A stretch of DNA of 63,555 bases from Okeania sp. SIO1I7 (GCA_010672585.1 JAAHGF010000036.1:1-63555), one strand, 5' to 3'; counted from the stretch's first letter, positions 46,832-57,255 are shown. The notes: generated by a model not told the origin, from the sequence alone. Program-made: numbers and translations.

Positions 46832-47582
46832 ATTTCATTAATGGATAATTGATAATGGATAATTGATAATGGATAATTACCTCTCCCTTTTAAGGAGAGG
46901 ATTGACGCTTAAGGAAAAGATTTATTCTCTTGGTCGATGGTCGGACAGCGAGGAAACCTCGCCATCCCACCCTACGGGAAGCTGCGCTAACGACCGCTGT
47001 CTTGGTTGATTGGATATGGCGAGGGGACCTCGCCATCCCTCGACCGCTTTTTTCCCCTTTCAAGGGGAGGCTTCAAGGCGCGAATTATCTAATTATTTAA
47101 TTGTTTAATTATTAATTATTTCGGTAATACTAGGCGTTATAAATGTTTGCTACGAATAGCTAGGAGTTACAAGTCAGGAGTAATAGTATCTAACTTTTTC
47201 TTCAGGCAAGGCTTAATTTTTAGTCAAAGAGATGTGATGGGTAAAGTCTTTCAATAACTATTATTATTTGTAACATTCTTTTTTCTTGCTTGGTATAATC
47301 TAGCTAAAACTACTTTACCGAAAAATTGTGGTTTAAAGCCTCCCCTTTTAAGGGGATAATAAATAAAAATTTTCTTTTGAGTCAATCCTCTTCTTTTCAA
47401 GGAGAGGTAATTATTCATTATTCATTATTCATTATTCATTATTGAACTATAGCTTTGTTTACAGCACCTCCCAATGTAGCAGTTGTGAAAAATTTGAGTG
47501 TATTTATTTGTGGATTATATCTGCCATCTAACATCAATACCGACACACCAAAAATTCACAACTTAAAATAGGAATAATTTTT
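46599..47582. other. Gap filled by three repeat families
   Basis: After the AGGGTTTGC element comes an AT-rich repeat (46836-47128) with gataatggataatt tandems, a cgaccgcttttttcccc block and a ttattattaattattt end. Then comes a ttgctacgaatagctagga...tttgtaacattcttttttcttg block (47145-47296, related to 59053-59215 and 62470-62668). A ttaccgaaaaattg...cattattcattatt repeat (47318-47446) follows. No gene. Confidence 0.65.
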
Positions 47583-48533
47583 TCAAACTAACCCAAATAT
47601 ATCGCCAATAAACCATCCATAGAATAGGAAAAATATTAATCCTTCCCAACGAGTTACTTGTTTATCTTGAGTGACAAAAAAGAACATAATTGTTCCTGCT
47701 AATAAAACCAATAACCCGCCACCAATAACATCTTCAGGAATTACTAAATTGCCTGTTAATCTTGGTATTCCCATTACTACTAATGAGTTAAAAATATTAG
47801 AACCTAAGACATTTCCTACGGCAATTTCTGGGTTCCCTTTTTTAGCAGCAGAAATGGTAACTATTAACTCTGGCAATGAGGTACCAAGGGCAACTGCACT
47901 TAAAGCAATTAATTCTTTAGCAATATTGAGTATCTCAGAAATTTTAGTAACTGATTCAATTGTATAGGTTGCCCCCAAAAAGACAAATAATGAACTAGTA
48001 ATCACAATGACTATTTGTTTGAGAGGTAAAGTTTTCTTTGAGTTTCTATCTCCATTTCTTTCTGAACCTTGTTCTTCCTTTCCGCTACTAATAGTGTATA
48101 AAACATAGATAACATATCCCAAAATACAAATAATAGCTTCATTTGTAGAAAAATTATTATCTAAAACTGTTAAACCTAATAAAAAAGCTGAACCAACAAA
48201 TAGTGGTAAATCTACATTAATTAGTTCATATTGTATCCTTAAAGGACTGCTGATCAATGATGCAGTACCAATAATCAAGAAAATATTAGCAATATTGGAA
48301 CCAACGACATTACCAAAAACAATTTCAGAGGAGTTTTGGTATACAGCGATAATAGATGATACTAATTCTGGTAGAGAAGTTCCTACAGATACTATAGTTA
48401 CCCCAACTAAAAAAGGAGAAATTCCTAAAGATATACCTATTTTTTCTGCTGCATCTGTAAAGAAGTCAGAAGCTTTAATCAGAGTGAATAAGCTGACTAT
48501 AAATATTACGCTCCAGAAAATTAAGTCTTGCAT
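47583..48533 (-). CDS. Na+/Ca2+ exchanger (CaCA) family protein, YrbG-like
   Basis: The 316-residue membrane protein has about ten hydrophobic helices and the two inverted alpha repeats that define the family: GTSLPELVSSIIAVYQNSSEIVFGNVVGSNIANI (quoted in part) and GTSLPELIVTISAAKKGNPEIAVGNVLGSNIFN (in part). Both acidic residues and both GxSLPE motifs are intact. It exchanges cations across the membrane, most likely Ca2+ (or K+) against Na+ or H+; direction and ion are not readable. Single gene. Confidence 0.9.
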   Translation of the reverse strand: MQDLIFWSVIFIVSLFTLIKASDFFTDAAEKIGISLGISPFLVGVTIVSVGTSLPELVSSIIAVYQNSSEIVFGNVVGSNIANIFLIIGTASLISSPLRIQYELINVDLPLFVGSAFLLGLTVLDNNFSTNEAIICILGYVIYVLYTISSGKEEQGSERNGDRNSKKTLPLKQIVIVITSSLFVFLGATYTIESVTKISEILNIAKELIALSAVALGTSLPELIVTISAAKKGNPEIAVGNVLGSNIFNSLVVMGIPRLTGNLVIPEDVIGGGLLVLLAGTIMFFFVTQDKQVTRWEGLIFFLFYGWFIGDIFGLV

Positions 48534-48599
48534 TAGTTTATTCTTTCCATTTACATATATTTGTCGCTAATCCAAATTGAAGTTTTAGTGAGTATATTT

Positions 48600-48995
48600 G
48601 TAAGCATTTCCTGCGGAATGCTGCGCAAACAGCCGTCAGCTATCAGCTATCAGCTATATGTTTTTTATCTTGATTTAAACCCTATATTAAGGGTTCTTAT
48701 TAAGCCAGAATCCAGTCATAATTAAATCTGACAAAAGCAGGTTCCTTTGACCTTAAAGCCTATATTAATTTAAACAGTTCCGTAAACATTCAGCTAGCCT
48801 TCTGTGGTCGGAACTGCGTTATCAGCTTCATTCCCTTAAATTGTATGAGTTGAAAATTCAAAACAAGTCTTTCTTGTGCTTAAATTTATAGGTAAAAATG
48901 TAGTACAAGTTAAACGAATTTTTATTTCATTCATCCAAAAGCTGTTTGCGCAGCATCACCTAGGAATAGCTGACCGCTAATAGCTAAATGCTTAC
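48600..48995. repeat. GTAAGCATT-family element, longer form
   Basis: Left end GTAAGCATTTCCTGCGG...CAGC (48600-48638) carries the 22-base gcgcagcattccgcagg insert within the end, followed by tcagctatcagctat tandems. Right end gaccgctaatagctaaatgcttac (48972-48995). The flanks do not show a clean 8-bp duplication, and the right border abuts an AT-rich repeat (48996-49133), so the junction may have been overwritten. Both occupy the whole gap 48534-49129. Confidence 0.7.
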
Positions 48996-49129
48996 TAAAT
49001 AATTAATAATTAAATAATTCTGGTTTAAAGCCTCCCCTTTTAAGGAGAAAAAATAAATAATATTTCCTGATATTCAATTCCGTAACGGTTTTAACCAGAG
49101 GTAATTATCAATTATCAACTATCAATTAA

Positions 49130-50374
49130 TTAAGTATGTTTAATATAGAAGTTGACATATCTTCCATGATCGAACGCTTTAACAGTTTGATAATTGACTG
49201 CTGCTAAAAATTTCCTAAAATCCTTGATATGATTTTTGGCAATTTCAACTAACATATCAGGTCTATAGCTAGATATCAAATTTTTTGCTCCTTCCAACAC
49301 ATCTATTTCTTTCCCCTGTACATCCATTTTAATGAAGTCTACTTTTTCAGTAATTATTTCATCTAAAGGAACAACTACTAATTCTTGACCATTGATAATG
49401 TTATCGTCAATTTCTGTCAAACATAAATCTTTAGCTGGATGTTCTTTGATGAAAGATTTACCACTATTTTTACCAAGAGCATAGCCTAATTTAGACAAGT
49501 CAATATTGCTGACTTGATTAATTGAAATATGTCTTTTTAAAGCTGCAATAATTTCTGGATGAAACTCTATGGGAATAACTTTTGCTGCCTGGATAAATTT
49601 GGCAAAGTAGACTAAATGATTCCCTGTATTTGCTCCAATATCAACTATAACTGGATTTGATGATTTGAGGTTTTGTCTAATAAATTCTAGCTCGGCTAAT
49701 TCATAAAAACTTCCACCTATATTAGCAATTTCTACGGCTAGATTTTTTCCTGTTATTTCAAATTTTATGGGGGTGTTTTGATAATTGAATGAAACTAGAT
49801 TGTCTCCTTTGAGTAACTTATCAACTAAAGTCAACCAAACTTTAGCTACTTGATAATTAGGATTAATTTCTAATGCTTGGCTGAATTCTGATTTAGCTTC
49901 CAAAAGTTTATCTTGTCTAATTAGTAAATTACCGATCGCTTGATGAGCTTGAAAACTTTTGGGTGATATTTCTAAGGCACGATGAAAGTAATTTCGTGCT
50001 TCATCAAATTTGCCTTGTTGAACTAGACTATTACCAATATTTCCATAACATTCTAGGGCAGAATTTGGTTTGATTTCTGCTAATTTTTGCCAGTATATAA
50101 TAGCTTCATCTAATTTGTTTAATTCTTGTGTAATTTTTGCTAAGAGATAAAGTAGAGATATATTGTTTGGATCTATGGAAAATGCATATTTATAAAATTG
50201 ACTTGCCTCATCTAGTTTGCCCTGGTTTTGCTCTATTAAACCTAAGTTGATTAGGGTGGGTACATGATTACTATCAGACTTGAGTATGTCAATATATATT
50301 GACTCTGCTTCTTTTAACTTTCCTTCTTTTTGCAGATTTATAGCTTTTTGGAAATCTTGATTTATGTCTGTCAT
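49130..50374 (-). CDS. TPR-repeat protein with FkbM methyltransferase domain
   Basis: The protein has 414 residues. The N-terminal half (about 1-185) contains tetratricopeptide repeats (KEAESIYIDILKSDSNHVP, LDEASQFYKYAFSIDPNNI, FDEARNYFHRALEISPKS and so on). About 215-405 is an FkbM-family SAM methyltransferase (VIVDIGANTGNHLVYFAK, VIPIEFHPEIIAAL, VDFIKMDVQGKEIDVLEGA). Such fusions are common in cyanobacteria, often near glycosyltransferases, and may methylate sugars or polysaccharides. The substrate is unknown. No other cell-surface gene adjoins it, and it is transcribed alone. Confidence 0.9.
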   Translation of the reverse strand: MTDINQDFQKAINLQKEGKLKEAESIYIDILKSDSNHVPTLINLGLIEQNQGKLDEASQFYKYAFSIDPNNISLLYLLAKITQELNKLDEAIIYWQKLAEIKPNSALECYGNIGNSLVQQGKFDEARNYFHRALEISPKSFQAHQAIGNLLIRQDKLLEAKSEFSQALEINPNYQVAKVWLTLVDKLLKGDNLVSFNYQNTPIKFEITGKNLAVEIANIGGSFYELAELEFIRQNLKSSNPVIVDIGANTGNHLVYFAKFIQAAKVIPIEFHPEIIAALKRHISINQVSNIDLSKLGYALGKNSGKSFIKEHPAKDLCLTEIDDNIINGQELVVVPLDEIITEKVDFIKMDVQGKEIDVLEGAKNLISSYRPDMLVEIAKNHIKDFRKFLAAVNYQTVKAFDHGRYVNFYIKHT

Positions 50375-50438
50375 TGTTAGTTTTTATGATAATTTATAAC
50401 TTAATAACTTAATATATAAACAGTTTTTACTGCTACTA

Positions 50439-50562
50439 AGTAGGTAGGTGCGAATAAACGTCACTACTTAACGAAATGTGCACCTCATATCCTTGAGATT
50501 GCTTCCTTGCACTCCGCTCCAATCGCTTCGGAGGTAGTTGTAAATTTTCTCACCTACCTACT
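50439..50562. repeat. AGTAGGTAGG-family MITE-like element, TA target
   Basis: Ends AGTAGGTAGGTG (50439-50450) and CACCTACCTACT (50551-50562) form a 12-bp perfect inverted repeat, each bordered by TA (50437-50438, 50563-50564). No coding content. Confidence 0.88.
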
Positions 50563-50631
50563 TATAGTGTATCTATAAAATCAAAAATATAAACCTTAAT
50601 TGAGAATGGAAAAAATTCACACTCTGCACCT

Positions 50632-50839
50632 AAATTACATTGCTATCTAGAAATCTATCAATACTGGGTACTCTTTAGTAATAGCTTTGCTCTAGTAAAT
50701 ACTACTTTAAAATTTATTTTTATAGATACCATTCAAAATTACATTGCTATCTAGAAATCTATCAATACTGGGTAATCTTTAGTAATAGCTTTGCTCTAGT
50801 AAATACTACTTTAAAATTTATTTTTATAGATACCATTCA
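50632..50839. repeat. Tandem duplication of 104 bp (two copies)
   Basis: 50632-50735 is repeated at 50736-50839 with only single-base differences (for example ggtactc versus ggtaatc). The unit holds no gene and starts aaattacattgctatctaga. Recent duplication by slippage or recombination is inferred. Confidence 0.93.
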
Positions 50840-51049
50840 AAGTAAAAGAGTATTAATATCTAATCCTATAGCCTTTCTCAGGCTAGCGAGGTACTTTTAT
50901 CTTTCTTCCCTGTTGCCAGATGAGCTGTTGCCTAAAGCCTAGAATTTTGTACCTTACTCTTTTTGGGAATTGCTATATCTACTTTAGATAATCAATATTG
51001 TTGAAACTCCTAGGGATAAATATGCCAATTATTAAGCTCAATAAATTTG

Positions 51050-51265
51050 TCAGGAAAACCCACATCAAATTTAACCATTAATAGCAGAGCCAAAGATGCC
51101 TAAGCCTTTGTCAAGAGTCAACTCATTCAGCTTACTTTTTAATCCAATATTTGCTGCACATTGCAGTCAGCATTAATCAATTTATCTGGCTTAACTTTGT
51201 ACAAACCATGTTTGATTCTTTTACCTCTAAAGCTATGTTCAGTTGGATTATCAGCATTATAAATT
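51050..51265 (-). pseudogene. TnpB C-terminal remnant
   Basis: On the minus strand the frame reads HSFRGKRIKHGLYKVK, then PDKLINADCNVQQIL with stops. This matches the conserved kRi.RGLyk..g.liNADvNgs.NIl region of TnpB (OrfB) proteins, with the RuvC-III Asp replaced in context. No start or end is recognisable. Identified from family memory and broken by stops. Confidence 0.5.
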
Positions 51266-51581
51266 ACGATGAGTATTCTTAATCGGGACTTTGATATTTT
51301 TGAGGGCGAAAATTACTGAAAACCAGACAGGGCAAGAGAAATACATCAAAAGGCTAAAAATGTATCTTTGCGTAACATGACTCAGTAAAACCTAGATATA
51401 TCAAGAAATAAGCTAATTAGACCTTAAACTTTTGCTATATAAACTTTTGAATATATTTTTCAAATGTTTTTGACTAAAGTCCCATTATATGGTAGTTCTT
51501 TAACATTACTGTAATGTGTGCTTATATTTCTAGCCCAAAAACTGGGTAAATTATACAACTATTGGTCGAATATGTAAATAA

Positions 51582-52217
51582 TTAATAAATCTTTTCCAAT
51601 TGACGAAAATCACGTTCTACCTCAGACCAAAGAGCACGATTGTGGGGGTCTGTTTTGAGTGCTTTCTTTAAATAGTTTCTAGCTTTATCCAGTTGCCTTT
51701 CTCCAATTAGGTGACGTGCCCAACGTTGATAGGCGATCGCTTGCCATTGTCGTACTTCCCAATCTTGAGGCATTCTTTGAGCCAAACCTTCTACTAGAGC
51801 GATCGCTCGAGGATATCTTTTATATTTTAATAATTGCTGTAAATGTAAATAATAATTTTGCTTAAGTTGTTTTTCTGCTTGTGATAAGTGGGATTGACTT
51901 TTATATTGATTCTGTTTACGAGTTACTTTAACTTTTGTTGGCTTTGAGGGTGAAGTTTGTGGAGATTTAGTTTCTGGTTTTGAATTATTTTTTGTTGGTT
52001 TGACAGTAGAATTGTATGGTAATTCTGTTTGAGAAGGAGCAATTTTCAGCAAGATTTTATAAGCTTCTGTAACTGCAATAAATTTATCTTTAGCCTGGCG
52101 GTCGGGGTTAACGTCTGGATGATATAGCCGTGCTAGTCGTCGATAAGAAGCCTTAACTTCTCCTAAACTAGCTCCTATATTTAACTCTAATTGTCGATAA
52201 TAATCTGCTATATCCAT
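51582..52217 (-). CDS. J-domain protein with TPR-like C-terminus
   Basis: The protein has 211 residues. The N-terminal J domain (about 4-62) has YRRLARLYHPDVNPD with the HPD that stimulates Hsp70 ATPase. A Ser/Pro/Lys-rich linker follows, then a helical C-terminal region (about 120-205) with AIALVEGLAQRMPQDWEVRQWQAIAYQRWARH and LDKARNYLKKALKTDPHN (quoted in part), which resemble TPR. It is probably a cytoplasmic DnaK partner of a short cyanobacterial type. A second J-domain gene lies at 59648-60340. Confidence 0.85.
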   Translation of the reverse strand: MDIADYYRQLELNIGASLGEVKASYRRLARLYHPDVNPDRQAKDKFIAVTEAYKILLKIAPSQTELPYNSTVKPTKNNSKPETKSPQTSPSKPTKVKVTRKQNQYKSQSHLSQAEKQLKQNYYLHLQQLLKYKRYPRAIALVEGLAQRMPQDWEVRQWQAIAYQRWARHLIGERQLDKARNYLKKALKTDPHNRALWSEVERDFRQLEKIY

Positions 52218-52516
52218 ATCTTTATTTACAGATAATTAAAGTAGGGTGAATATTAAGTAGTTGCGTCAAATCAATTACACATTAATTTTGGGAATTCTCA
52301 AGAATTTAGACAAATTTTTGTTCAATCTATTTTGCCTACCTACTTAATTCACCCTACTGGAATGACATACCTAATTTTGTGCTTTAGATTATTGTGGTGG
52401 GGGCGGGTTAATCTTATTTGTTAAGGTTCATTAATTTAACGTGGAACTCGCCCCTACTATTCCAACATTTTAGGTATGTCACGCCACTACTAACTACTAA
52501 CTTTTAGCTATAGTTT
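52218..52516. other. Two back-to-back small elements between dnaJ-like and clpP
   Basis: 52256-52344 is an AGTAGG family element (TA borders at 52254-52255 and 52345-52346). It sits in the loop of a 12-bp perfect inverted repeat agtagggtgaat / attcaccctact (52240-52251 and 52347-52358). 52363-52481 has inverted ends TGACATACCTAA / TTAGGTATGTCA with a G/C-rich middle. Together they fill almost the whole gap. Confidence 0.75.
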
Positions 52517-53113
52517 TTAGTTTTGACGTTCATCAATTACTTGGTCAATTAGACCATACTCTTTTGCTTCTTCAGCAGACATAAAATAGTCTCGATCAGT
52601 ATCTTTTTCTATCTTTTCTAAAGATTGACCCGTGCATTCTACAAGCATATTATTTAACTGCGATCTAACACGCAAAATTTCCTTAGCTTCTATTTCAATA
52701 TCTGTTGCTTGGCCACGAGTACCACCCATTGGTTGGTGAATCATAATTCTAGAATTAGGTAAAGCTAGTCTTTTACCTTTCGTACCAGCAGCTAATAGAA
52801 AAGAACCCATAGAAGCAGCTAAACCTAAGCAGATAGTAATTACATCTGATTTGATGTACTTCATTGTATCGTATATGGCCAAACCTGCAGTTACAGAACC
52901 ACCAGGAGAGTTGATATAAAGATAAATGGGCTTATTTGGGTCATCAGAATCTAGATACAACATATAGGCCACGATTCTATTAGCTAGCCCATCTGTAACT
53001 TCTTGACCCAGAAAAATAATTCTTTCCTGACCGAGACGGGTGTAGATATCTATCCATCTCTCATACTGACTGCCAGGAAGACGATAAGGAACGCTAGGAA
53101 CACCTATAGGCAT
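52517..53113 (-). CDS. clpP: ATP-dependent Clp protease proteolytic subunit ClpP
   Basis: The 198-residue serine protease subunit forms a barrel with a Clp ATPase. Catalytic Ser101 is in GLAASMGS, His126 in MIHQPMGG and Asp175 in TDRDYF, so it is active. The N-terminal [16 protein letters not shown] is the cyanobacterial ClpP form. It follows clpR after 38 bases on the same strand, the standard cyanobacterial clpR-clpP pair. Confidence 0.97.
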   Translation of the reverse strand: MPIGVPSVPYRLPGSQYERWIDIYTRLGQERIIFLGQEVTDGLANRIVAYMLYLDSDDPNKPIYLYINSPGGSVTAGLAIYDTMKYIKSDVITICLGLAASMGSFLLAAGTKGKRLALPNSRIMIHQPMGGTRGQATDIEIEAKEILRVRSQLNNMLVECTGQSLEKIEKDTDRDYFMSAEEAKEYGLIDQVIDERQN

Positions 53114-53151
53114 AATTTTTTGACCTTTGATTTTTTGATTTTATTGAGAAC

Positions 53152-53841
53152 TTAAACAGCAGCGGGTAGTGGTTTTGGTAGTTCTTTTCTACTTGCTAAA
53201 ACTTGGTCTATCAGACCATATTCTTTAGCTATTTCGGGTGTCATATAGAGCATTCTATCTGTATCTTTAGCAATCTTTTCTATTGATTGACCCGTATTTT
53301 TAGAAAGAATATTTAAAAAAGTTGTCTTATTAGCTAAAACTTCTTTTGCTCTAATTGAAATATCTGTTGCTTGACCTCTAGCTCCTGTTTTAGCTTGATT
53401 AAGAACTATGGTAGCATGAGGTAAACTTGCTCTATATCCTTTTGTTCCTGCCGACAAAATCATTGCTGCTGTACCCATAGCTTGACCAATACATATTGTA
53501 TGAATTGGTGGTTTAACGTAACTCATGGTGTCACAAATAGCAAATGCTTCTGTTTCAAAACCAATTGCGTCTCCTGTATACCAAGAAGTACCAGTAGAAT
53601 TGATATAAAAATAAATTGGTTTTTCTGGATTATCAAATTGTAGATAAAGTAGTTGAGCAATAATTAACTGGGTAACATCAATACCTACATTTCTTTTTAC
53701 TTCATCTGATGAAAATAGTGGTAACCCTAAATAAACGATTCGTTCTTTTAACATTAAAGATTCTAAATCGGGGGGTGGTGTCCGAAAAGAGGTGTCTCCG
53801 TAGTAACTCCCTGCTTGAACTGCTTTTATTTGTGAGTTCAT
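53152..53841 (-). CDS. clpR: ClpR, catalytically inactive ClpP homolog
   Basis: The protein has 229 residues with the ClpP fold, but the positions equivalent to Ser101, His126 and Asp175 of the neighbouring ClpP are Gly123 (IGQAMGTAA), Asn148 (VLNQAKTG) and Met197, so it cannot hydrolyse peptides. In cyanobacteria ClpR assembles with ClpP3-type subunits into a mixed ring. It is transcribed just ahead of clpP. Confidence 0.95.
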   Translation of the reverse strand: MNSQIKAVQAGSYYGDTSFRTPPPDLESLMLKERIVYLGLPLFSSDEVKRNVGIDVTQLIIAQLLYLQFDNPEKPIYFYINSTGTSWYTGDAIGFETEAFAICDTMSYVKPPIHTICIGQAMGTAAMILSAGTKGYRASLPHATIVLNQAKTGARGQATDISIRAKEVLANKTTFLNILSKNTGQSIEKIAKDTDRMLYMTPEIAKEYGLIDQVLASRKELPKPLPAAV

Positions 53842-54215
53842 TAGATAATTCCTAACAATGATTGTACTATCTTTAAATTATGTTAGCGTGTTGTAGAGTT
53901 ATTGTAGCGGGTATAATTGATATTAGTCATGGTCTTATAATTCAGTTATAATATTCTGAAATATTAGTAACAAAAATAAGTTTTTTTGTCTAGGTGTGGA
54001 TCTTACTATAATTATTTGGCAAAAATGGCGTATTTACCATTAATTATATTAGTTTAGTAATATAGTTAGCAGAAATTGGGTTTCTTGTCTAGATATAAAT
54101 TCCCTCGTCATTAACTTTATTAAGAAACCTAATTTTTATGTATTCATATCGAAATTTTTCCCTATATTTGTGGAGATACTCTTAAATAAGTAGTAGTAAA
54201 ATTTCTAGTATATTT
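53842..54215. other. Divergent region with inverted repeat between clpR and VWA gene
   Basis: AT-rich and divergent. An inverted repeat aaattgggtttctt (54073-54086) / aagaaacctaattt (54122-54135), one mismatch, may be a small element or a leader hairpin of the VWA gene. No gene. Confidence 0.55.
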
Positions 54216-55454
54216 ATGAAAGTTAATCTACATTCGGTTCTTAACGATACCAATATTGATGCCACTCAATCTTCATCTCAACGTCAACTGGCCATATCTA
54301 TTTCGGCTCTAGCTGATGAGCTAGAAAGAACTGTACCACTAAACCTATGTTTGATTTTAGACCATAGTGGTTCTATGGAAGGAAGACCACTGGAAACTGT
54401 CAAACAAGCAGCAGGACAACTTGTAGATAAATTGAAGGAGGGCGATCGCCTTTCAATTGTGGCTTTTGACCATAGAGCTAAGGTGATTGTTTCTAATCAA
54501 ATTATTAATGACCCTGGTAGTATTAAGCGCGAGATTAATAAATTAAGATCCTCTGGTGGTACAGCTATTGATGAGGGTTTGAAGTTAGGAATAGAAGAGT
54601 TAGATAAAGGCCAAAAAGATTCTATTTCCCAGGCTTTTATATTAACTGATGGGGAAAATGAACATGGGGATAATGACCGTTGTCTCAAATTAGCAAAGTT
54701 GGCTACTGATTATAGTATGACTCTAAATTCCCTGGGGTTTGGTGATGATTGGAATCAAGATATTCTGGAAAAAATAGCTGATGCAGGTGGGGGGACTCTT
54801 GCTTATATTCAACGTCCAGAACAGGCAATAGAGGAATTTGGTAGACTGTTTAATCGGATTCAATCTGTGGGACTTACTAATTCTTATTTGCGATTATCTT
54901 TGATGCCTAGAGTTAGATTAGCAGAACTTAAACCTATTGCACAAGTAGCACCAGATACTATTGAATTGCCTGTACAAAAAGAGAATGACCGTTTTATGGT
55001 CAGACTGGGAGATTTAATGAAAGATGTAGAAAGGGTGGTTCTAGTTAATCTTTATATTGGACAATTACCTGAAGGAAAACAGGCGATCGCTCAATTACAA
55101 ATTCGTTATGATGACCCTGCTCAAAGTAAGGAAGATTTACTTTCTGAACCTATATTAGTTGAAGCTAATGTTATGCAAAAATATCAGCCTCAAATTAATC
55201 CTGAAGTACAAAATCATATTTTAGCTTTAGCAAAATATAGGCAAACTCAAATAGCTGAAACAAAACTTCAGCAAGGCGATCGTTCGGGTGCTGCTACGAT
55301 GTTACAAACGGCTGCTAAAACAGCATTACAAATGGGAGATACAGGGGCTGCAACTGTTTTACAAACCAGTGCTACTCGTTTACAAGATGGAGAAGAACTT
55401 TCTGAAGCAGAGAGGAAAAAAACTAGAATTGTTTCTAAAACAATTTTAAAGTAA
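54216..55454 (+). CDS. von Willebrand factor type A domain protein
   Basis: The 412-residue protein has a MIDAS-type vWA domain at about 44-215: DHSGS (49-53), the Thr of SSGGTAIDEG and the Asp of ILTDGENEHGDND complete the metal site. The rest is beta-rich (about 220-330) with a helical C-terminus of repeated LQ..DR.GAATMLQTAAKTALQ segments. No signal peptide or membrane helix, so it is cytoplasmic. Roles of such proteins range from complex assembly to surface adhesion; no partner gene is adjacent. Confidence 0.88.
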   Translation: MKVNLHSVLNDTNIDATQSSSQRQLAISISALADELERTVPLNLCLILDHSGSMEGRPLETVKQAAGQLVDKLKEGDRLSIVAFDHRAKVIVSNQIINDPGSIKREINKLRSSGGTAIDEGLKLGIEELDKGQKDSISQAFILTDGENEHGDNDRCLKLAKLATDYSMTLNSLGFGDDWNQDILEKIADAGGGTLAYIQRPEQAIEEFGRLFNRIQSVGLTNSYLRLSLMPRVRLAELKPIAQVAPDTIELPVQKENDRFMVRLGDLMKDVERVVLVNLYIGQLPEGKQAIAQLQIRYDDPAQSKEDLLSEPILVEANVMQKYQPQINPEVQNHILALAKYRQTQIAETKLQQGDRSGAATMLQTAAKTALQMGDTGAATVLQTSATRLQDGEELSEAERKKTRIVSKTILK

Positions 55455-55483
55455 TTGAAATTAAAGGATACTTTTTTATTAGT

Positions 55484-55510
55484 TTAGCCAGGTGATTTTT
55501 TCCTGGCTAA
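55484..55510 (+). terminator. Hairpin after VWA gene (possible terminator)
   Basis: A perfect 9-bp stem ttagccagg (55484-55492) / cctggctaa (55502-55510) with a T-rich loop lies 30 bases after the VWA stop. A downstream U-run is weak (tacttaag), so termination is likely but not certain. Confidence 0.5.
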
Positions 55511-56452
55511 TACTTAAGTTTTATCTATAGCACCAGGTCTTTTAGTATTTGACAGTAAATTTGGGTTGTAAGGGAACAGTTCAAGAATTTAGAATTTAGA
55601 ATTTAGAATTTAGAATTTAGAATTACCTCTCCTTGAAAAATTGACTAATAATGAAAATTTTTATTTATTATCTCCTTAAAAGGGGAGACTTTAAACCACA
55701 ATTTTTCGGTAAAAGAGGAATGTCAAGAGCATATTTGCGTAGCGCTTATAGGTAACTAGAGCTTAATATCAATTTAAATAATGCCACAAATACTCTGAAG
55801 CGGTCAAAGTACTTTTCAAAGATGTTGATGAGACTAAAAATCAACTCTCCCTATTATTACTAAGAAATTAAAAGAGCTACGGTATAGAAAAAGACAGATA
55901 ATAAATATTAGACATCTGTTGATCATCAAAAATCAAATCAATTATCGCGTAAAAATAATCAATTCTTTTCCCTTACTCCCTACTCCCTACTCCCTCTTTT
56001 CCGGAGAGGTCTATTAAAAAAAAATAGTTAAGCCATACATTCCAAATTCCTATTTATGTATGTCATCAATCCGATGGCTATCCTAGAAATTTGTAGCAAA
56101 CTTTTTGCTATAATATCGAATCCGGTTATCATAGGTCTTTTATTTTTATAGCCTAACTCCTTGATATAACCTGGATATAATATAGATTTAGTCGATATTT
56201 AAAAAAGGGTTTTAAAAACAGGATTTGCTATAATATATTGTCAAAGAACTAAAGACAAAGAAAAATCTGGATGGAAAAAAGAAAAAATTCATCAATATTT
56301 AAAACTCTCGTTCCTGTTTTAAGCTCAGTTTAAAAGCCTTAAATTTTTAATAACTTATTGATGCTATTTCAATGGTTTAATATAAGCGGGGAATTAAAAA
56401 AAATGTTCTTGTTTTTTCTTCCTTTATATTACAGAAGATCTACCTTAACGAG

Positions 56453-56659
56453 GTAAGTATTTCCTACGGAATGCTGCGCAAACAGCCGTCAGCTATCAGC
56501 TATTGATTTTAGTTTGAGATAAAAGCTTTACTGATTTAGTCAGAATTAAATCTTACTACAAAAACTGGCTTTCAAGTCTATATTTATTTGAACCCCCTCC
56601 TTTTGCTGAGAGCTGGCTGCTAATAACTGTTTGCACAGCATTCTGCAGGAAATGCTTAC
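56453..56659. repeat. GTAAGCATT-family element, near-perfect TSD
   Basis: Left end GTAAGTATTTCCTACGG... (56453) with the gcgcagcattccgtagg insert and tcagctat tandems; right end ...GGAAATGCTTAC (to 56659). The 8-bp flanks TTAACGAG (56445-56452) and TTAACTAG (56660-56667) differ at one base, consistent with an old target duplication. Confidence 0.82.
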
Positions 56660-56965
56660 TTAACTAGGGTAGATAAGTGAAATATGAACTTAATTGATAG
56701 AAAATCATTAAAACCATATTATTACTACTTGGTATAGTTCACGAATATAAGGTAGTTGATTGGTATTTTTAAATTTATTTGATAGAGAATTTTTCATAGT
56801 ATAAAATATACATACATAAAAAAAATCTACAAGATTTTCCAAGAAGTGTGAAGTGGATTAAACTTTTCCAAATTTACTGTTCCATACAACCTCAAATTTT
56901 CTACTTCATCCAAACTAAAAATACTATACTCTATTCTTGTGTTTACTCCTATATAACTATTATTT

Positions 56966-57255
56966 AGGGTTTGCTGAATAAAGCTTTTTGCTAGGGTTAG
57001 GAGACAGGATACAGAAGACAGGAGACAACCCACCCCTAGCCCCTCCCCCTCCCAGGAGGGGAGGGGAAGACAGGAGGAATGGGAATGAGCGAGGAGGTAG
57101 GAGCGGGCATTTTGTTCCTCAATTTTTCTGTCCGAAGGTTTGCCTTTTATGCTAACTTTTTGAGGGTTTTAGACTAAAACAAGCGCATTTCTTGGGAATT
57201 AAATAAGGCTCAAATCTTTACCTTTCAATGGTTTTAGGATTAATCAGCAAGCCTT
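56966..57255. repeat. AGGGTTTGC-family element, ATTT TSD
   Basis: Left AGGGTTTGCTGA (56966) and right TCAGCAAGCCTT (to 57255), flanked by ATTT (56962-56965 and 57256-57259). Carries the cacccctagcccctcccc block and the family core. Its different 4-bp flank from AATT supports a real duplication rather than a longer terminal repeat. Confidence 0.8.

Larger units (their letters stand above)
50375..51581. other. 1.2-kb gap with MITE, tandem duplication and tnpB remnant
   Basis: Holds an AGTAGGTAGG element (50439-50562), a 104-bp tandem duplication (50632-50839), an agcaattcccaaaaagag repeat (50868-50982) and a decayed minus-strand TnpB C-terminus (about 51050-51265). No intact gene. Confidence 0.65.

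Noticed and set aside
48600-48995. Clean 8-bp target duplication for this GTAAGCATT copy
   Set aside because: Flanks GTATATTT and TAAATAAT do not match, so I list the element without a TSD.
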